A DNA stretch of 64,000 bases from JACCZX01 sp963829995 (GCA_963829995.1 CAWHKW010000010.1:1-64000); one strand, 5' to 3'. Shown: positions 12,301 through 20,718, counted from the first letter of the stretch. Notes: generated from the sequence alone by a model not told the origin. Program-made: numbers and translations.

Positions 12301-15300
12301 GACTTGACGTGGACCCACAGCCAAGTGGTACTGCGGCAATTGAACGCCACGGAGGCCGACGCGCAGCTGTACGGCCGGCTGGCAAGCTCGGTCCTGTACG
12401 CGAACGCATCGCTGCGCGGTGCGCCGGGCGTTTTGATGCGCAACCGACGCAGCCAGTCGGGGCTGTGGGGTTACGCGATCTCGGGCGATTTGCCGATCGT
12501 GCTGCTGCAGATCTCGAAGGCAGCGAGCATCGATCTGGTACGCCAGATGGTGCAGGCGCACGCGTACTGGCGGCTCAAAGGGCTCGCGGTCGATCTGGTG
12601 ATCTGGAACGAGGACCACGACGTTTATCGCCAGCAATTGCAGGAACAGATTCTCGGCTTGATCGCGGCTGGCGTCGAAGCGCACTTCGTCGAGCGTCCCG
12701 GCGGAATATTCGTGCGTCAGGCCGAGCAGATCTCGAACGAAGACCGGTTGCTGTTCGAGTCGGTGGCGCGCGTGATCATCTCCGATGCGTACGGCACACT
12801 CGCCGAACAGGTCGGCCGCCGCGCTCCGCTCGAAGTGCGCGTGCCGCGTCTGACGCCGACACGCACGTACCGGCCGGAACCGCCGCTGCAGCCGATCGTC
12901 GATGACTTGATTCTGTTCAACGGCCTCGGCGGCTTCACACCGGACGGGCGCGAGTACGTGATCGCACCACCGGCTGGCGAAGCGACGCCGGCGCCGTGGG
13001 TCAACGTGTTGGCCAATTCGAACTTCGGCACGGTCGTGTCCGAAACCGGAAAGGCCTATACGTGGAGCACGAACGCGCATTTGTATCGCCTGACGCCGTG
13101 GCAGAACGACGCGGTCGGCGAGGCCAACGGCGAAGCGCTGTACATCCGCGACGAAGAGACCGGGCAGTTCTGGTCGCCGAGCGCGTCGGAGACGTCTGCC
13201 TCCGACGACGACACCTCGCCCACCGTCGCGCGTCATGGGTTCGGCTACAGCGTGTTCGAACGAATCGAGGACGACATCCATTCGGAGTTGACCGTGTTCG
13301 TCGCTCTCGACGCAGCCGTCAAGTTTTCGGTGCTCAAGCTCGTCAATCGATCGGACCGGCCGCGCCGGGTTTCGGCGACCGGTTATGTCGAGTGGGTGCT
13401 CGGCGATCTGCGAACCAAGTCCGCGATGCACGTGACCACCGAAGTCGATGCGAAAAGCGGTGCGATGTATGCCCGCAACTCCTTTAACTCCGAGTTCGCC
13501 GAATGGATCGGCTTCTTCGACGTCGACGATCCTGCGCGCACGGTGACCGGCGATCGGACCGAGTTCATCGGGCGCAACCGGACCTGGCGCAATCCGGTCG
13601 CGCTGCGCCGCACGCGGCTGTCGGGGCGCGTCGGCGCGGCGATCGATCCGTGCGCCGCGATGCAGGTGACGGTCGACCTCGCCCCCGAACAGGAGCGCGA
13701 AATCGTGTTCCGCCTCGGTGCCGCGAACAGTCTTACAGCCGCCAATGCGCTGGTGCAACGTTTCCGCGGCGTTGCGATCGCGCATGAAACGCTCGAGGCT
13801 GTGATGCAGCATTGGCAGCACACGCTGAGCGCGGTGCAGGTCGAAACGCCGGACGCAGCGCTGAACGTCCTGACCAACGGCTGGCTGGTCTATCAAACGA
13901 TGGGATGCCGCCTGTGGGCGCGCAGCGGCTATTACCAATCGGGCGGGGCCTACGGCTTTCGCGATCAGTTGCAGGACGTGATGGCGCTGGTGCATACCGA
14001 GCCGCGCGCAACGCGCACGCAGATCGTTCTGTGTGCGAGCCGCCAATTCGTTGAAGGCGACGTGCAGCACTGGTGGCATCCGCCGTCAGGCCGCGGCGTG
14101 CGTACCCACTGTTCCGACGACTATCTCTGGCTGCCGCTGGCAACCAGCCGCTACGTCGTCGCTACCGGCGATACGTCGATCCTCGACGAAACATCGCGCT
14201 TTCTCGAGGGCCGTCCGGTCAACGCGGAGGACGATTCTTATTACGACATGCCGGTGCGCTCGGAAGAAAGCGCCGATGTCTATCAGCATTGTGTGCGCGC
14301 CATTCTGCGTGCACTGACCTTCGGCGAACACGGATTGCCGCTGATCGGTTCCGGCGACTGGAACGACGGCATGAATCTGATCGGCATGAAGGGCAAGGGC
14401 GAAAGCGTCTGGCTCGCGTTTTTTCTGTGCCATACGCTGCGGCAGTTCGCGCCGATCGCACGGATGCGCGGCGATACGTCGTTTGCGGCGCGCTGCGAAC
14501 ACGAGGCTACGCAGCTTTCGATGCGGATCGAACAAAACGCGTGGGACGGCGACTGGTATCGCCGTGCGTACTTCGACGACGGCACGCCGCTCGGCTCCAA
14601 AAGCAATACCGAGTGCCAGATCGATTCGATATCGCAAAGCTGGTCGGTGCTATCCGGAGTCGGCGACGCGGTGCGCTCACGGCATGCGATGGATGCGGTG
14701 TACGCGCGGCTGGTGCGCAAAGAGCACGCACTGATCCAGTTGCTCGATCCGCCGTTCGACAAGTCCGATCTCGATCCCGGCTACATCCGCGGCTACGTAC
14801 CGGGCGTGCGCGAAAACGGCGGTCAATACACGCACGCCGCCATCTGGACAGCGATGGCGTTCGCCGCGCTCGGAGACAGCCGCCGTGCGTGGGAATTGAC
14901 GTCGATGATCAATCCGGTCAACCACGGGCGAACGGCTGAAACCGCAGCGATCTACAAAGTCGAGCCGTACGTCGTCGCCGCCGATGTGTACGCCGTCGCA
15001 CCGCACACGGGGCGCGGCGGATGGACCTGGTACACGGGCTCGGCGGGCTGGATGTACCGGCTGATCGTCGAGTCATTGCTTGGGCTTGGGCTCGAAGGCG
15101 ACAAATTGCATATCGCTCCCTGCCTGCCAGCCGAGTGGAACGAATTCAAGCTGAGTTATCGCTTCCGCGAAACCGAATACCGCATCACGGTCAAGCGCTC
15201 TGAAAAAGATGAAGAGACACCGGAAGCGACCAGCGTGACCGTCGACGGCGCCACGCAAGACACCGCCTACGTCCTGCTTATCGACGATCACCAACCGCAC

Positions 15301-15423
15301 GAGGTTGAAGTGCGCGTGCATACGGCATCCGTGACGAGCGCGCCAATTCTCGCAGTTAGCTCAGTCGTTATCGCGGTGCGCAAGCGTTGGGCGGAGCTGC
15401 CCTGCCTGGGCGTCGGGCACTGA
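6337..15423 (+). CDS. ndvB: Cyclic beta-1,2-glucan synthase, NdvB/ChvB type (GT84-GH189-GH94)
   Basis: Giant inner-membrane enzyme (up to 3028 residues) that makes cyclic beta-1,2-glucans for the periplasm. The conserved N-terminus begins near LRSELFSADQ (about residue 75). Membrane segments lie near residues 463-530, 909-958 and 1041-1085. Between the first two is the GT84 glycosyltransferase domain with LDTDTQLPRDSARQ (about 702-715) and RHRWIRGDWQL. From about 1121 (EDNWLPPDNVQ) comes the GH189 transglycosylase domain that closes the ring in studied homologues. Two GH94-type beta-sandwich regions start near 1718 and 2192. The GH94 catalytic domain carries SGDWNDGMNLIG (about 2671) with the general acid Asp, and controls chain length by phosphorolysis in homologues. 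The GTG start at 6337 overlaps zwf; TTG at 6457 is a fair alternative, and no clear ribosome-binding site decides. The last roughly 14 codons lie inside an inverted-repeat element, so the native C-terminus may have been replaced. Confidence 0.93.
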   Translation: MAYRPAGVRRQDSAAARRHSEAPLVPWYPASSNITRWTSSLRASGSSILGHLTQFKTRFSISGLSLASSVEEAPLRSELFSADQMEQYGKTLAATHKVTSRRMRDPLLARLADNESTLVEVCNLLTASVASPGRVTPAGEWLIDNFHLIEEQIATAKRHLPRGYSRELPRLASGPSAGLPRVYDIALETISHGDGLVDAQRLSRFVAAYQTVTALKLGELWAIPIMLRLALIENLRRVGVRMATARADRDLANVWADQMMEMAENDPKSLILVIADMARSSPPLGSAFVAELTRRLQGQSPALALALTWIEQQLAETHLTIDQLVQLEAQLQASHQVSISNSIGSLRLLSAIDWREFVEQMSTVEKILRGDPAGVHASMEFATRDSYRHATEEIARRSALSESEVAAKAIELAKASSAADAGTSDPRTRHVGFYLIDQGLPTLEDAVGAQRSAVEAVRSFGRRHPLPIYLGAIAAITGTLTAGLAAHVYSGLAQPDDAASIALLALVFVLSLLATSQIAVSIVNWLATLLVDADSLPRMDYSEGIVPEARTLVVVPTLLTDAASVEGLIEALEVRFLANRDPRLHFALLTDFPDAAEESLPTDAPLLQLAQDGINALNRTYEASADASSDPDDAATEHSHGDIFYLLHRPRRWNPQQQTWMGYERKRGKLGDLNSLLRGNSRDAFSLIVGDTEVLSQVKYVITLDTDTQLPRDSARQLVGVMTHPLNRPQFDRPRFDRPQSARAARAANRRVVTTGYGILQPRVAVSLPGTRRSPYARLYSGEPGLDPYTRTVSDVYQDAFGEGSFIGKGIYDVDAFESALANRFPDNRILSHDLLEGCYARSGLLSDVQLYEQFPARYSADVARRHRWIRGDWQLVGWLRARVPTLDGHRVRNPLSWLSQWKVFDNLRRSLVPAALLMMLLLGWAVLPDPSLWTAVVIAVLLLPALATALTDLLRKPKEAVLEQHIVAVARTARTQFAQALLALAWLPYEAFYSLDAIVRTLWRMLVSHKRLLEWKPSSIVERQLEDSDNTALAAVYQTMWIAPAIAVLTWTVLPAMNVSALRIAAPILLLWLVSPALAWWISRPLAPRSENLSLGQTQFLRKLARKTWGFFEIYVNAEDNWLPPDNVQQKSGVVIAHRTSPTNMGLALLADLTAYDFGYQTAGQLLTRTTNALSSMQSLERHRGHFFNWYDTRTLTPLTPRYISTVDSGNLAGHLLTLRAGLASLPDAPIVPARWVEGISDTFEVLRESIGLQAPRVVVRFAAALEHAIAERDSTLASVWNHVEQLAARAAEVAEHYLALPVALPAPPVFAGPEVPNAADEHLIEIDGWAEALSRQCTALRDELLLLAPWLTAPKGELNSGVPVADGESVPTLRVLATFKETGDGALPDSAASARAQAAAHARARIAAIDALLQQAGALAEVDYSFLFDKVRRQFVIGYNVSDARTDASYYDLLASEARLANFVAIAQGKLPQESWFALGRLLTSVGGEPLLLSWSGSMFEYLMPLLIMPTYENTLLDQTYIAAVDRQIEYGRQRGVAWGVSECGYNTVDAHDNYQYRAFGVPGLGLKRGLADDLVIAPYASALALMVAPEAACANLQRLAESGLYGRYGMFEAIDYTPSRQRRGESSSIVRSFMAHHHGMSLLAFSHALLARPMQRRFESDPLFKATLLLLQERIPRATPFYATSTIAPDLAVSGTSAELPIRVLTTPNTPVPEVHLLSNGRYHVMVTNAGGGSSRWKDFAITRWREDTTCDNWGMFCYLRDVASGEFWSVAHQPTLRATEHYAAIFSEGRAEFRRRDLDIETHTEIVVSPEDDIELRRVRITNRSRSRRTIEITSYAEMVLAPAAADALHTAFSNLFVQTEIIERRAAILCTRRPRSRDEHTPISFQLMTVHGDAGTPSFETDRVRFIGRGGTMAAPSALLGRSALSGSAGSVLDPVAAIRQQVTIDAGDSATVDIVSGVGDTRDVVLGLIEKYQDRRLADRVFDLTWTHSQVVLRQLNATEADAQLYGRLASSVLYANASLRGAPGVLMRNRRSQSGLWGYAISGDLPIVLLQISKAASIDLVRQMVQAHAYWRLKGLAVDLVIWNEDHDVYRQQLQEQILGLIAAGVEAHFVERPGGIFVRQAEQISNEDRLLFESVARVIISDAYGTLAEQVGRRAPLEVRVPRLTPTRTYRPEPPLQPIVDDLILFNGLGGFTPDGREYVIAPPAGEATPAPWVNVLANSNFGTVVSETGKAYTWSTNAHLYRLTPWQNDAVGEANGEALYIRDEETGQFWSPSASETSASDDDTSPTVARHGFGYSVFERIEDDIHSELTVFVALDAAVKFSVLKLVNRSDRPRRVSATGYVEWVLGDLRTKSAMHVTTEVDAKSGAMYARNSFNSEFAEWIGFFDVDDPARTVTGDRTEFIGRNRTWRNPVALRRTRLSGRVGAAIDPCAAMQVTVDLAPEQEREIVFRLGAANSLTAANALVQRFRGVAIAHETLEAVMQHWQHTLSAVQVETPDAALNVLTNGWLVYQTMGCRLWARSGYYQSGGAYGFRDQLQDVMALVHTEPRATRTQIVLCASRQFVEGDVQHWWHPPSGRGVRTHCSDDYLWLPLATSRYVVATGDTSILDETSRFLEGRPVNAEDDSYYDMPVRSEESADVYQHCVRAILRALTFGEHGLPLIGSGDWNDGMNLIGMKGKGESVWLAFFLCHTLRQFAPIARMRGDTSFAARCEHEATQLSMRIEQNAWDGDWYRRAYFDDGTPLGSKSNTECQIDSISQSWSVLSGVGDAVRSRHAMDAVYARLVRKEHALIQLLDPPFDKSDLDPGYIRGYVPGVRENGGQYTHAAIWTAMAFAALGDSRRAWELTSMINPVNHGRTAETAAIYKVEPYVVAADVYAVAPHTGRGGWTWYTGSAGWMYRLIVESLLGLGLEGDKLHIAPCLPAEWNEFKLSYRFRETEYRITVKRSEKDEETPEATSVTVDGATQDTAYVLLIDDHQPHEVEVRVHTASVTSAPILAVSSVVIAVRKRWAELPCLGVGH

Positions 15424-15799
15424 AGTGCCGACCACTGCGGTACTCGCAGGCGCCGCGGCGAAACTGGGCTAAAGCACAGTTTCGCCGACTACCCGGCGCC
15501 TGCTCCGTTCCTCGGGCGACGCCCCGAAGGCAGGCCAGCTCCGCCCAACGCTTGCGCTTGAGACAGTCTCACTTGTTGTGGGGAAGGAAAAAAACACCTC
15601 GTGCGAGGCGGTGTCGCGACAGCAGCGGCTGGCGCAGCTGCGCCGCCTTTGAGTCGTCGCCCGAGGAGCGGAGCAACGCCGGGGCCGTTAAGCAAAAAAG
15701 CGCTTTAGCCCTTATTTCGCGCCGGCGTTGTGAGTACCGCAGTGGTTGGCACTTCAGTGCCCGACGACGTAGGCGGCGCAGCTGCGCCAGCCGCTGCTG
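15379..15799. repeat. Composite element of nested inverted repeats
   Basis: Four long inverted-repeat pairs interlock here. 15379-15406 pairs with 15529-15556 (28 nt, one mismatch). 15411-15445 pairs with 15732-15766 (35 nt, one mismatch). 15493-15520 pairs with 15656-15682 (about 27 nt with small changes). 15620-15648 pairs with 15771-15799 (29 nt, perfect). A further local hairpin spans 15457-15486 (GGCGAAACTG / CAGTTTCGCC). There is no transposase and no ORF with family features. The layout suggests two or more copies of a short palindromic mobile repeat (REPIN- or MITE-like) inserted into or next to each other. The left edge lies inside the end of ndvB, and the right edge stops 7 bp before the lptG stop codon. 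The rest of the 15424-15805 gap holds nothing else recognisable. Confidence 0.8.
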
Positions 15800-15805
15800 C
15801 ACTGC

Positions 15806-16949
15806 TTAACTACGCTCAAGCCAATACAACGCACTCATCGCTGTTGCCAATACCACCAGGCTAGGTAATGCAGCGACAACGATCGGCGGCCACGTATTCA
15901 GCAATCCCAAGTGTGCGAACAACTTGTTCAGTCCGTAGAACGCGACACCGATCATGACGCCGGCAAAAATCTTGAAGCTCACGCCGCCGGATCGCACGTG
16001 CAGGAAGGCGAACGGCAGCGCAAGCACCATCATCACCAGCGCTGCCCACGGATAAAACAGCTTGCTCCAGAAAGCGATCTCGTAGCGCTCGGTCTGCTGG
16101 CGGTTGTCGGCCAGGTGTTGGATGTACTGCGCGAGATCCCAGCCGGCCATGCGCTCGGGCTGCACGATCATCACGCCAAAGATGTCGGGCTTTAGCTCCG
16201 ATTGCCATGCGAGCTGATCGGTCCGCGCGACTTCGGTTCGCGCGGCCTTCATTTGCGGCACCGTCGCGGCAGCGACAGGCCCCGGCAATCGGGTTTCAAC
16301 GACGTTGAACAGCGTCCAGCCGCTGCCCGGCTCGTAACGTCCCGTCTCGGCGGTCATGATCGAACGCTAGTTTGTAATCGCGATCGAACTCGAACACCCG
16401 CCAGTCGCGCGTGTTGCCGTCCGGCGCCACTTGCCGCACATTGATAAAGCGAAACGCGGCCACGCCACCGCCCGGCTCCTTGACGACGTCGCGCACCCAG
16501 ACGCCCGAGCGAAAGTCGCGCACGCTGACCGACGAGCCGGTGGCTTGTAGCCGCGCCTTCTGCGCCAACTGCTCAGCGGGCGGCGAAATGAACTCGCCCA
16601 GTACATAGGTCAGGGTGACGATGATCAGCCCAATACTGATCACACTGTTCACCAGGCGGCGCGTGCTCATGCCCGAAACGCGCATGATCGTGAATTCCGA
16701 ATTCGCCGCAAGCTTCGACAGCGCGTAAATCGTTCCGATCAACGCCGCGATCGGCATCAGCTCGTAGGTGCGCGACGGCAGCGTCAGCGCGACGTAGAAC
16801 AAGGCATCGCGAAAGCGAAAGCCGCGCTGCCCGATCTCGTCGAGCTGCGCCACCATGTCGAAAAACAGAAACAACGCCAGCAATGCAAATAGAACGAACA
16901 AAGTCGCGTTTGCGATCTCCATCCACAGATAGCGGCGGATCGTTTTCAC
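15806..16949 (-). CDS. lptG: LPS export permease LptG, with a single-base frameshift
   Basis: Inner-membrane subunit of the LptB2FG transporter that extracts lipopolysaccharide for export to the outer membrane. The first part runs from GTG at 16949 (VKTIRRYLWMEI) through two N-terminal membrane segments and a periplasmic domain to VFEFDRDYKL. The rest continues in another frame from TAETGRYEPGSGW through three C-terminal membrane segments to the stop at 15806. The break is a one-base insertion near 16367-16370: the minus strand reads CTAGCGTTCGATC, where removing one base restores L-R-S-I. The repaired length is about 380 residues, normal for LptG. The start overlaps the lptF stop as GTGA. 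Because the gene is essential in most Gram-negatives, a sequencing error is more likely than a real mutation. Confidence 0.9.
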
Positions 16950-18061
16950 GCAGCCTCCGCCGTTCTCGGCCGCGACCGCAACCGCCAACGCGGCAGCGAG
17001 CGCTGCATGTACACGCGCCGCGTAAACAACGCGACGATGAGCACCAGAAACAATGCGTGCACAAGCCACACGCCGATATTGAAACTCAACCTTCCCTGTT
17101 GCACGTAGGCTTGCACGGTATTCAACACGTTCAGATAAATAGCGAACAGCAACACCGCCACGATCAAGTTGAATGATCGTCCGACGCGCGGATTCACGTA
17201 CGCCAGCGGAATCGCAAGCAGGCTCACCAGCAGCGCCACGACGGGCAGCCCCACGCGCCACATGATCTCGCCGAGATTCAGCTGCGAAGGGTCAGACGCG
17301 AGCTGCAGCAGAGACAGTGCTTTCGCGCGCCGCTCACCGATCGGCTGATCGGCCCGGCTTTCGAGCCGGATTGCGTAGCGGTCGAACTCCATCGTTCGAT
17401 ACTCGAGCTTGCCCGGTGTTCCCTCATAGCGGCGCCCCTGCTGGAGCACGAGGAACCGGTCGCCGTTCTTGGCGAGCTCGATCACGCCTTTGGCCGCCAC
17501 GATTAATCCTTCGCGGCCTGCAGTGCGCATGCTGACGAACACGTTACGCACCTGGCCATCGAGGATGTCGACCGACTCGACGAAGAACACGCGATCGGTT
17601 CCGCCCGATTCGATGAACCGGCCCGGCGCGACGCGGCTTACGTCATCGCGCTGCTGGAACCGCTCGCGGCTTTCTTCGATCTGCGAGTTCGCCCAGGGGG
17701 TGACGAACAACGCGAGCAACGCGATCGATACGACAATCGGCCAAGCAAAGTGCAACACCGGGCCGATCCAGGCCGTCAGACTGCGGCCGGCGGTAAACCA
17801 CACCACCATTTCGGAATCGCGGTACGAGCGCGTTAGCGTCATCAGCACCGATACGAACAGCGTCAGCGTCAAAATGATCGGCAGCCAGACGAGCGCCGTC
17901 AGCGCGACCAGCTCGAAGACGGCCTGGTTGTCGACTCTGCCGCCCGCCGCCTGCCCGATGATGCGCACCAGGCCGACTGAGAAAATTATCGAAAACAGCA
18001 CGGTAAATACCGCGCTCGCGGTGCCGGTCAACTCCGAGACAATCGAGCGCCGGAAGATCAT
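16946..18061 (-). CDS. lptF: LPS export permease LptF
   Basis: Partner of LptG in the LptB2FG inner-membrane LPS extraction complex. At 371 residues it has the YjgP/YjgQ layout. An N-terminal start MIFRRSIVSEL is followed by membrane helices near residues 10-35, 50-75 and 95-120. A central periplasmic beta-jellyroll domain begins about 125 (SQIEESRERFQQRDD). Three C-terminal helices include VVALLVSLLAIPLAYVNPR. The gene is translationally coupled to lptG by a 4-bp overlap and diverges from pepA, the common arrangement in proteobacteria. The 159 bp between 18061 and 18221 must carry both promoters; no convincing -35/-10 pair stands out. Confidence 0.95.
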   Translation of the reverse strand: MIFRRSIVSELTGTASAVFTVLFSIIFSVGLVRIIGQAAGGRVDNQAVFELVALTALVWLPIILTLTLFVSVLMTLTRSYRDSEMVVWFTAGRSLTAWIGPVLHFAWPIVVSIALLALFVTPWANSQIEESRERFQQRDDVSRVAPGRFIESGGTDRVFFVESVDILDGQVRNVFVSMRTAGREGLIVAAKGVIELAKNGDRFLVLQQGRRYEGTPGKLEYRTMEFDRYAIRLESRADQPIGERRAKALSLLQLASDPSQLNLGEIMWRVGLPVVALLVSLLAIPLAYVNPRVGRSFNLIVAVLLFAIYLNVLNTVQAYVQQGRLSFNIGVWLVHALFLVLIVALFTRRVYMQRSLPRWRLRSRPRTAEAA

Positions 18062-18220
18062 CGTGCCGTGAGCGGGTCGACAATCGGTGCGCTCGCTTGG
18101 GCGCTATATACTGCCTCGCCCGCCGCGAGCGACATTACGCTGCATACGATCGCGAGACGCCTGATAGGCAAATCAGCTGGGCAGTTGCTAACGAGAATAA
18201 GGAAGGCGAGGAAAACGCCG

Positions 18221-19696
18221 ATGGAATTTATCACAGCAGTCGGGCGGCCCGACGCGATCAAGACGGACGCCATCGTGGTCGGCGTCCACGCCAATGGCGA
18301 GCTGACACCGACCGCGAAAGCCATCGACAGCGCCAGCGGGGGCGTGATCAAGGCCGCCGTCAAAAGCGGCGACATGACCGGCAAACGTGGCACGCTGCTA
18401 CCGCTGCTCGGGCTTGATGGCGTCAAGGCTCCCCGCGTCTTGCTTGCGGGGCTCGGCGATAAGCACGACTTCAACGAACGCCACTTTACCGACGCGGTTC
18501 GTAACAGCGTCAGAGCATTCAATGGCGCCGCAAGGAACGTGACGGTCGCCGCACTCGACTGGCAGGTGAAGGGGCGCGACAGTGAGTGGCAAGCTTGCAG
18601 CGTTGCGATCGCTGCGCGCGAAACTTCGTTTCGAACGGACGAACTGAAAAGCAAGCCTGACCCCGAAACCAACGGCGCGGACACCGTCGGCTTGCTGTTA
18701 AAGGCGCGCAATGCGGCGGCCGAGCGTGGGCTTCGGTATGGCGGCGCGATTTCGAACGGCATGGAGTTGACGAAGCGGCTCGGAAATCTGCCCCCCAATA
18801 TCTGCACCCCGAGTTTTCTCGCCGACGAAGCCCGCAAGCTGGCGAAGCAATGGAAGCTCGAGATCGAAGTGCTCGAAACGAAGCAGCTCGAAGCTCTGAA
18901 AATGGGCTCATTTTTATCGGTGGCGAAGGGATCGGCGCAGCCGCCCCGGTTGATCGTGCTGAAGTACAAAGGCGCCGCCAAAGGCGCGCCGGTCGTGCTG
19001 GTTGGCAAAGGCATCACGTTCGATTCGGGCGGCATCTCGATCAAGCCCGGCGCCGCAATGGACGAAATGAAGTTCGACATGTGCGGGGCCGCCAGCGTGA
19101 TCGGCACGATGCGCGCGCTGGCCGAGTTGAAACTGAAGATAAATGTCGTCGGCGTGGTCGCAGCTTGCGAGAACATGCCGTCGGGTGCGGCGGTCAAGCC
19201 GGGCGACATCGTCACTTCGATGTCGGGGCAGACGATCGAAATTTTGAACACCGACGCCGAAGGCCGTTTGATCCTTTGCGACGCTCTGACCTACAGCGAG
19301 CGCTTCAAGCCGGCGGCCGTCATCAATATCGCCACGCTGACCGGCGCCTGTGTGGTGGCCCTCGGTGGAGTCAACTCGGGCTTGTTCTCCAACAACGATC
19401 AGCTCGCCGACCAGTTGATAGCCGCCAGCCGCGAGGCGGGCGATCCGGCATGGCGGATGCCGATCGACGAGGACTACCAGGAGCAGCTGAAGTCCAACTT
19501 TGCCGACATGGCCAATATCGGAACGCCGGGTGCGGGCGCGGTGATCGCCGCGTGCTTCCTGGCGCGCTTTACGAAGGCGTATCCATGGGCGCACCTGGAT
19601 ATCGCCGGCACGGCGTGGAAAGGCGGCGCTGCGAAAGGTGCCACCGGCCGGCCGGTGCCGCTGCTGTCGCAGTTCCTGATCGACCGCGCGAAATAG
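18221..19696 (+). CDS. pepA: Leucyl (cytosol) aminopeptidase
   Basis: Cytosolic M17 di-zinc aminopeptidase that removes N-terminal residues from peptides. In some bacteria it also binds DNA as an accessory factor in site-specific recombination. The catalytic C-terminal domain shows GKGITFDSGGISIKPG (Lys and Asp metal ligands), MKFDMCGAA and the family signature NTDAEGRLILCDAL (Asp, Glu and the catalytic Arg). The start at 18221 (MEFITAVGR) was chosen over an in-frame start at 18068 because purine-rich GAGGAAAA precedes it, homologues begin this way, and the longer version would reach the divergent lptF promoter area. Length is 491 residues. It is followed after 10 bp by holC, as in many betaproteobacteria. 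Confidence 0.96.
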   Translation: MEFITAVGRPDAIKTDAIVVGVHANGELTPTAKAIDSASGGVIKAAVKSGDMTGKRGTLLPLLGLDGVKAPRVLLAGLGDKHDFNERHFTDAVRNSVRAFNGAARNVTVAALDWQVKGRDSEWQACSVAIAARETSFRTDELKSKPDPETNGADTVGLLLKARNAAAERGLRYGGAISNGMELTKRLGNLPPNICTPSFLADEARKLAKQWKLEIEVLETKQLEALKMGSFLSVAKGSAQPPRLIVLKYKGAAKGAPVVLVGKGITFDSGGISIKPGAAMDEMKFDMCGAASVIGTMRALAELKLKINVVGVVAACENMPSGAAVKPGDIVTSMSGQTIEILNTDAEGRLILCDALTYSERFKPAAVINIATLTGACVVALGGVNSGLFSNNDQLADQLIAASREAGDPAWRMPIDEDYQEQLKSNFADMANIGTPGAGAVIAACFLARFTKAYPWAHLDIAGTAWKGGAAKGATGRPVPLLSQFLIDRAK

Positions 19697-19706
19697 CAAG
19701 TGGCCC

Positions 19707-20144
19707 GTGACGCGCATTGACTTTCACGTTGGTGTAAATCACCGCCTGCACTATGCATGCCGAGTGATCCGCAAGGCGCGCGCTGCGCAAAAGCGAGCCG
19801 TTGTCTACAGCACTCAGGCCGATCGGTTGGCCCAATTCGACGGCGCACTGTGGACGTTCTCCGCTCTGGACTTTGTGCCGCACGTTTATGCCGGTTCGCC
19901 CTTTGCATCGACTACGCCGGTCATTTTGGCGCGTGACGCCGACTCTGCACCCAACAGCGACGTTCTGCTGACTCTCGATGACGAAGTACCGCCCGATTGC
20001 AAAAATTTCTTCGCTCGCTTTGAACGCGTGATCGAAGTCGTGTCGTGCGATGACGACGACCGACGGCGTGCGCGCGCGCGTTTCAAGAGCTATCGTGAGC
20101 ACGGATTTCAGCCGACCGCAATCGAAGTGAAAAATGGCGACTAG
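19707..20144 (+). CDS. holC: DNA polymerase III subunit chi
   Basis: Chi subunit of the replicative clamp loader, which links the clamp-loader complex to single-strand binding protein at the fork. It is 145 residues with a GTG start (MTRIDFHVGVNHRLHYACRVIRK in sense). The recognisable fold blocks are the N-terminal FHVGV, KRAVVYSTQADRLAQFDGALW and the acidic LLTLDDEVPPDCKNFFARFERVIEVV. pepA-holC-valS order supports the call. The 3' end overlaps the next frame by 11 bp, suggesting coupling. Confidence 0.88.
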   Translation: MTRIDFHVGVNHRLHYACRVIRKARAAQKRAVVYSTQADRLAQFDGALWTFSALDFVPHVYAGSPFASTTPVILARDADSAPNSDVLLTLDDEVPPDCKNFFARFERVIEVVSCDDDDRRRARARFKSYREHGFQPTAIEVKNGD

Positions 20145-20704
20145 CCCGCGCAAAGCGACCGATCTCGAGCGGCTGACGCAGCCGGGGGGCAAAGTCATGC
20201 CCGACGACGCCACGATTCCCGTATTGACCGAGCGGCTGACGTTGCCCTCGCTCGATCTGGACATTTCGCTGCCGCAGCCCGCCACCGCCGGTAGTCGCCC
20301 CCGTCACGCCCGCACCGCCCCCGCCGCCACCAGCCACTGTCGCTGAAGCGTCATATGCGGTTCGACCGGCTCCACCGCCGTCGACCTTGTTCGGTTCGGT
20401 GGCGTCAGTCGCCCCACCGCCGGTGTTCGCGCCCGCGCTTCCTCCCGCGCCCACACCTGCGATCACCACGCCGACGGTTGACTGGCAAGAGATCGAAACG
20501 CAACTGCGCGAGAGCCTGCTGCGCGAATTGCAGCCCCAGCTTTCTGCGGAGCTCGAGCGCCAGGTGCGCGAGCGGCTGCAGCCCACGCTGGTGCGCGCGC
20601 TGACCGCCTTGATTTCCGATCTGCGTCCGGCACTTGATTCCACGGTGCGGGAAACCATCTCCCGCGCAATTTCTGCCGAGCTCGAGCGTCAGCGTTCGAA
20701 GTAG
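20134..20704 (+). CDS. Proline-rich hypothetical protein (DUF2486-like), frameshifted
   Basis: Starts at ATG 20134, inside the end of holC. The N-terminal part (MPDDATIPVLTERLTLP and on) reads in one frame to about 20285. The rest, an extended Pro/Ala linker and then a charged amphipathic C-terminal domain beginning VDWQEIETQLRESLL, is open in the next frame to the stop at 20702-20704. A single extra base within the proline-coding repeat near 20280-20290 explains the break; the repaired protein would be about 189 residues. The short IPVL motif plus the coiled C-terminus and its place between holC and valS resemble a small betaproteobacterial family annotated DUF2486 in Burkholderia; this family match is from memory and moderate. 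Function unknown. Confidence 0.6.
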
Positions 20705-20718
20705 GCAACTGCTGGTTG

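Noticed and set aside
12124..14079. A 651-codon open frame on the minus strand inside ndvB
   Set aside because: It lies fully antisense to well-conserved GH94 domain sequence. Its translation is Arg/His-rich low-content sequence, typical of the complement of high-GC coding DNA.
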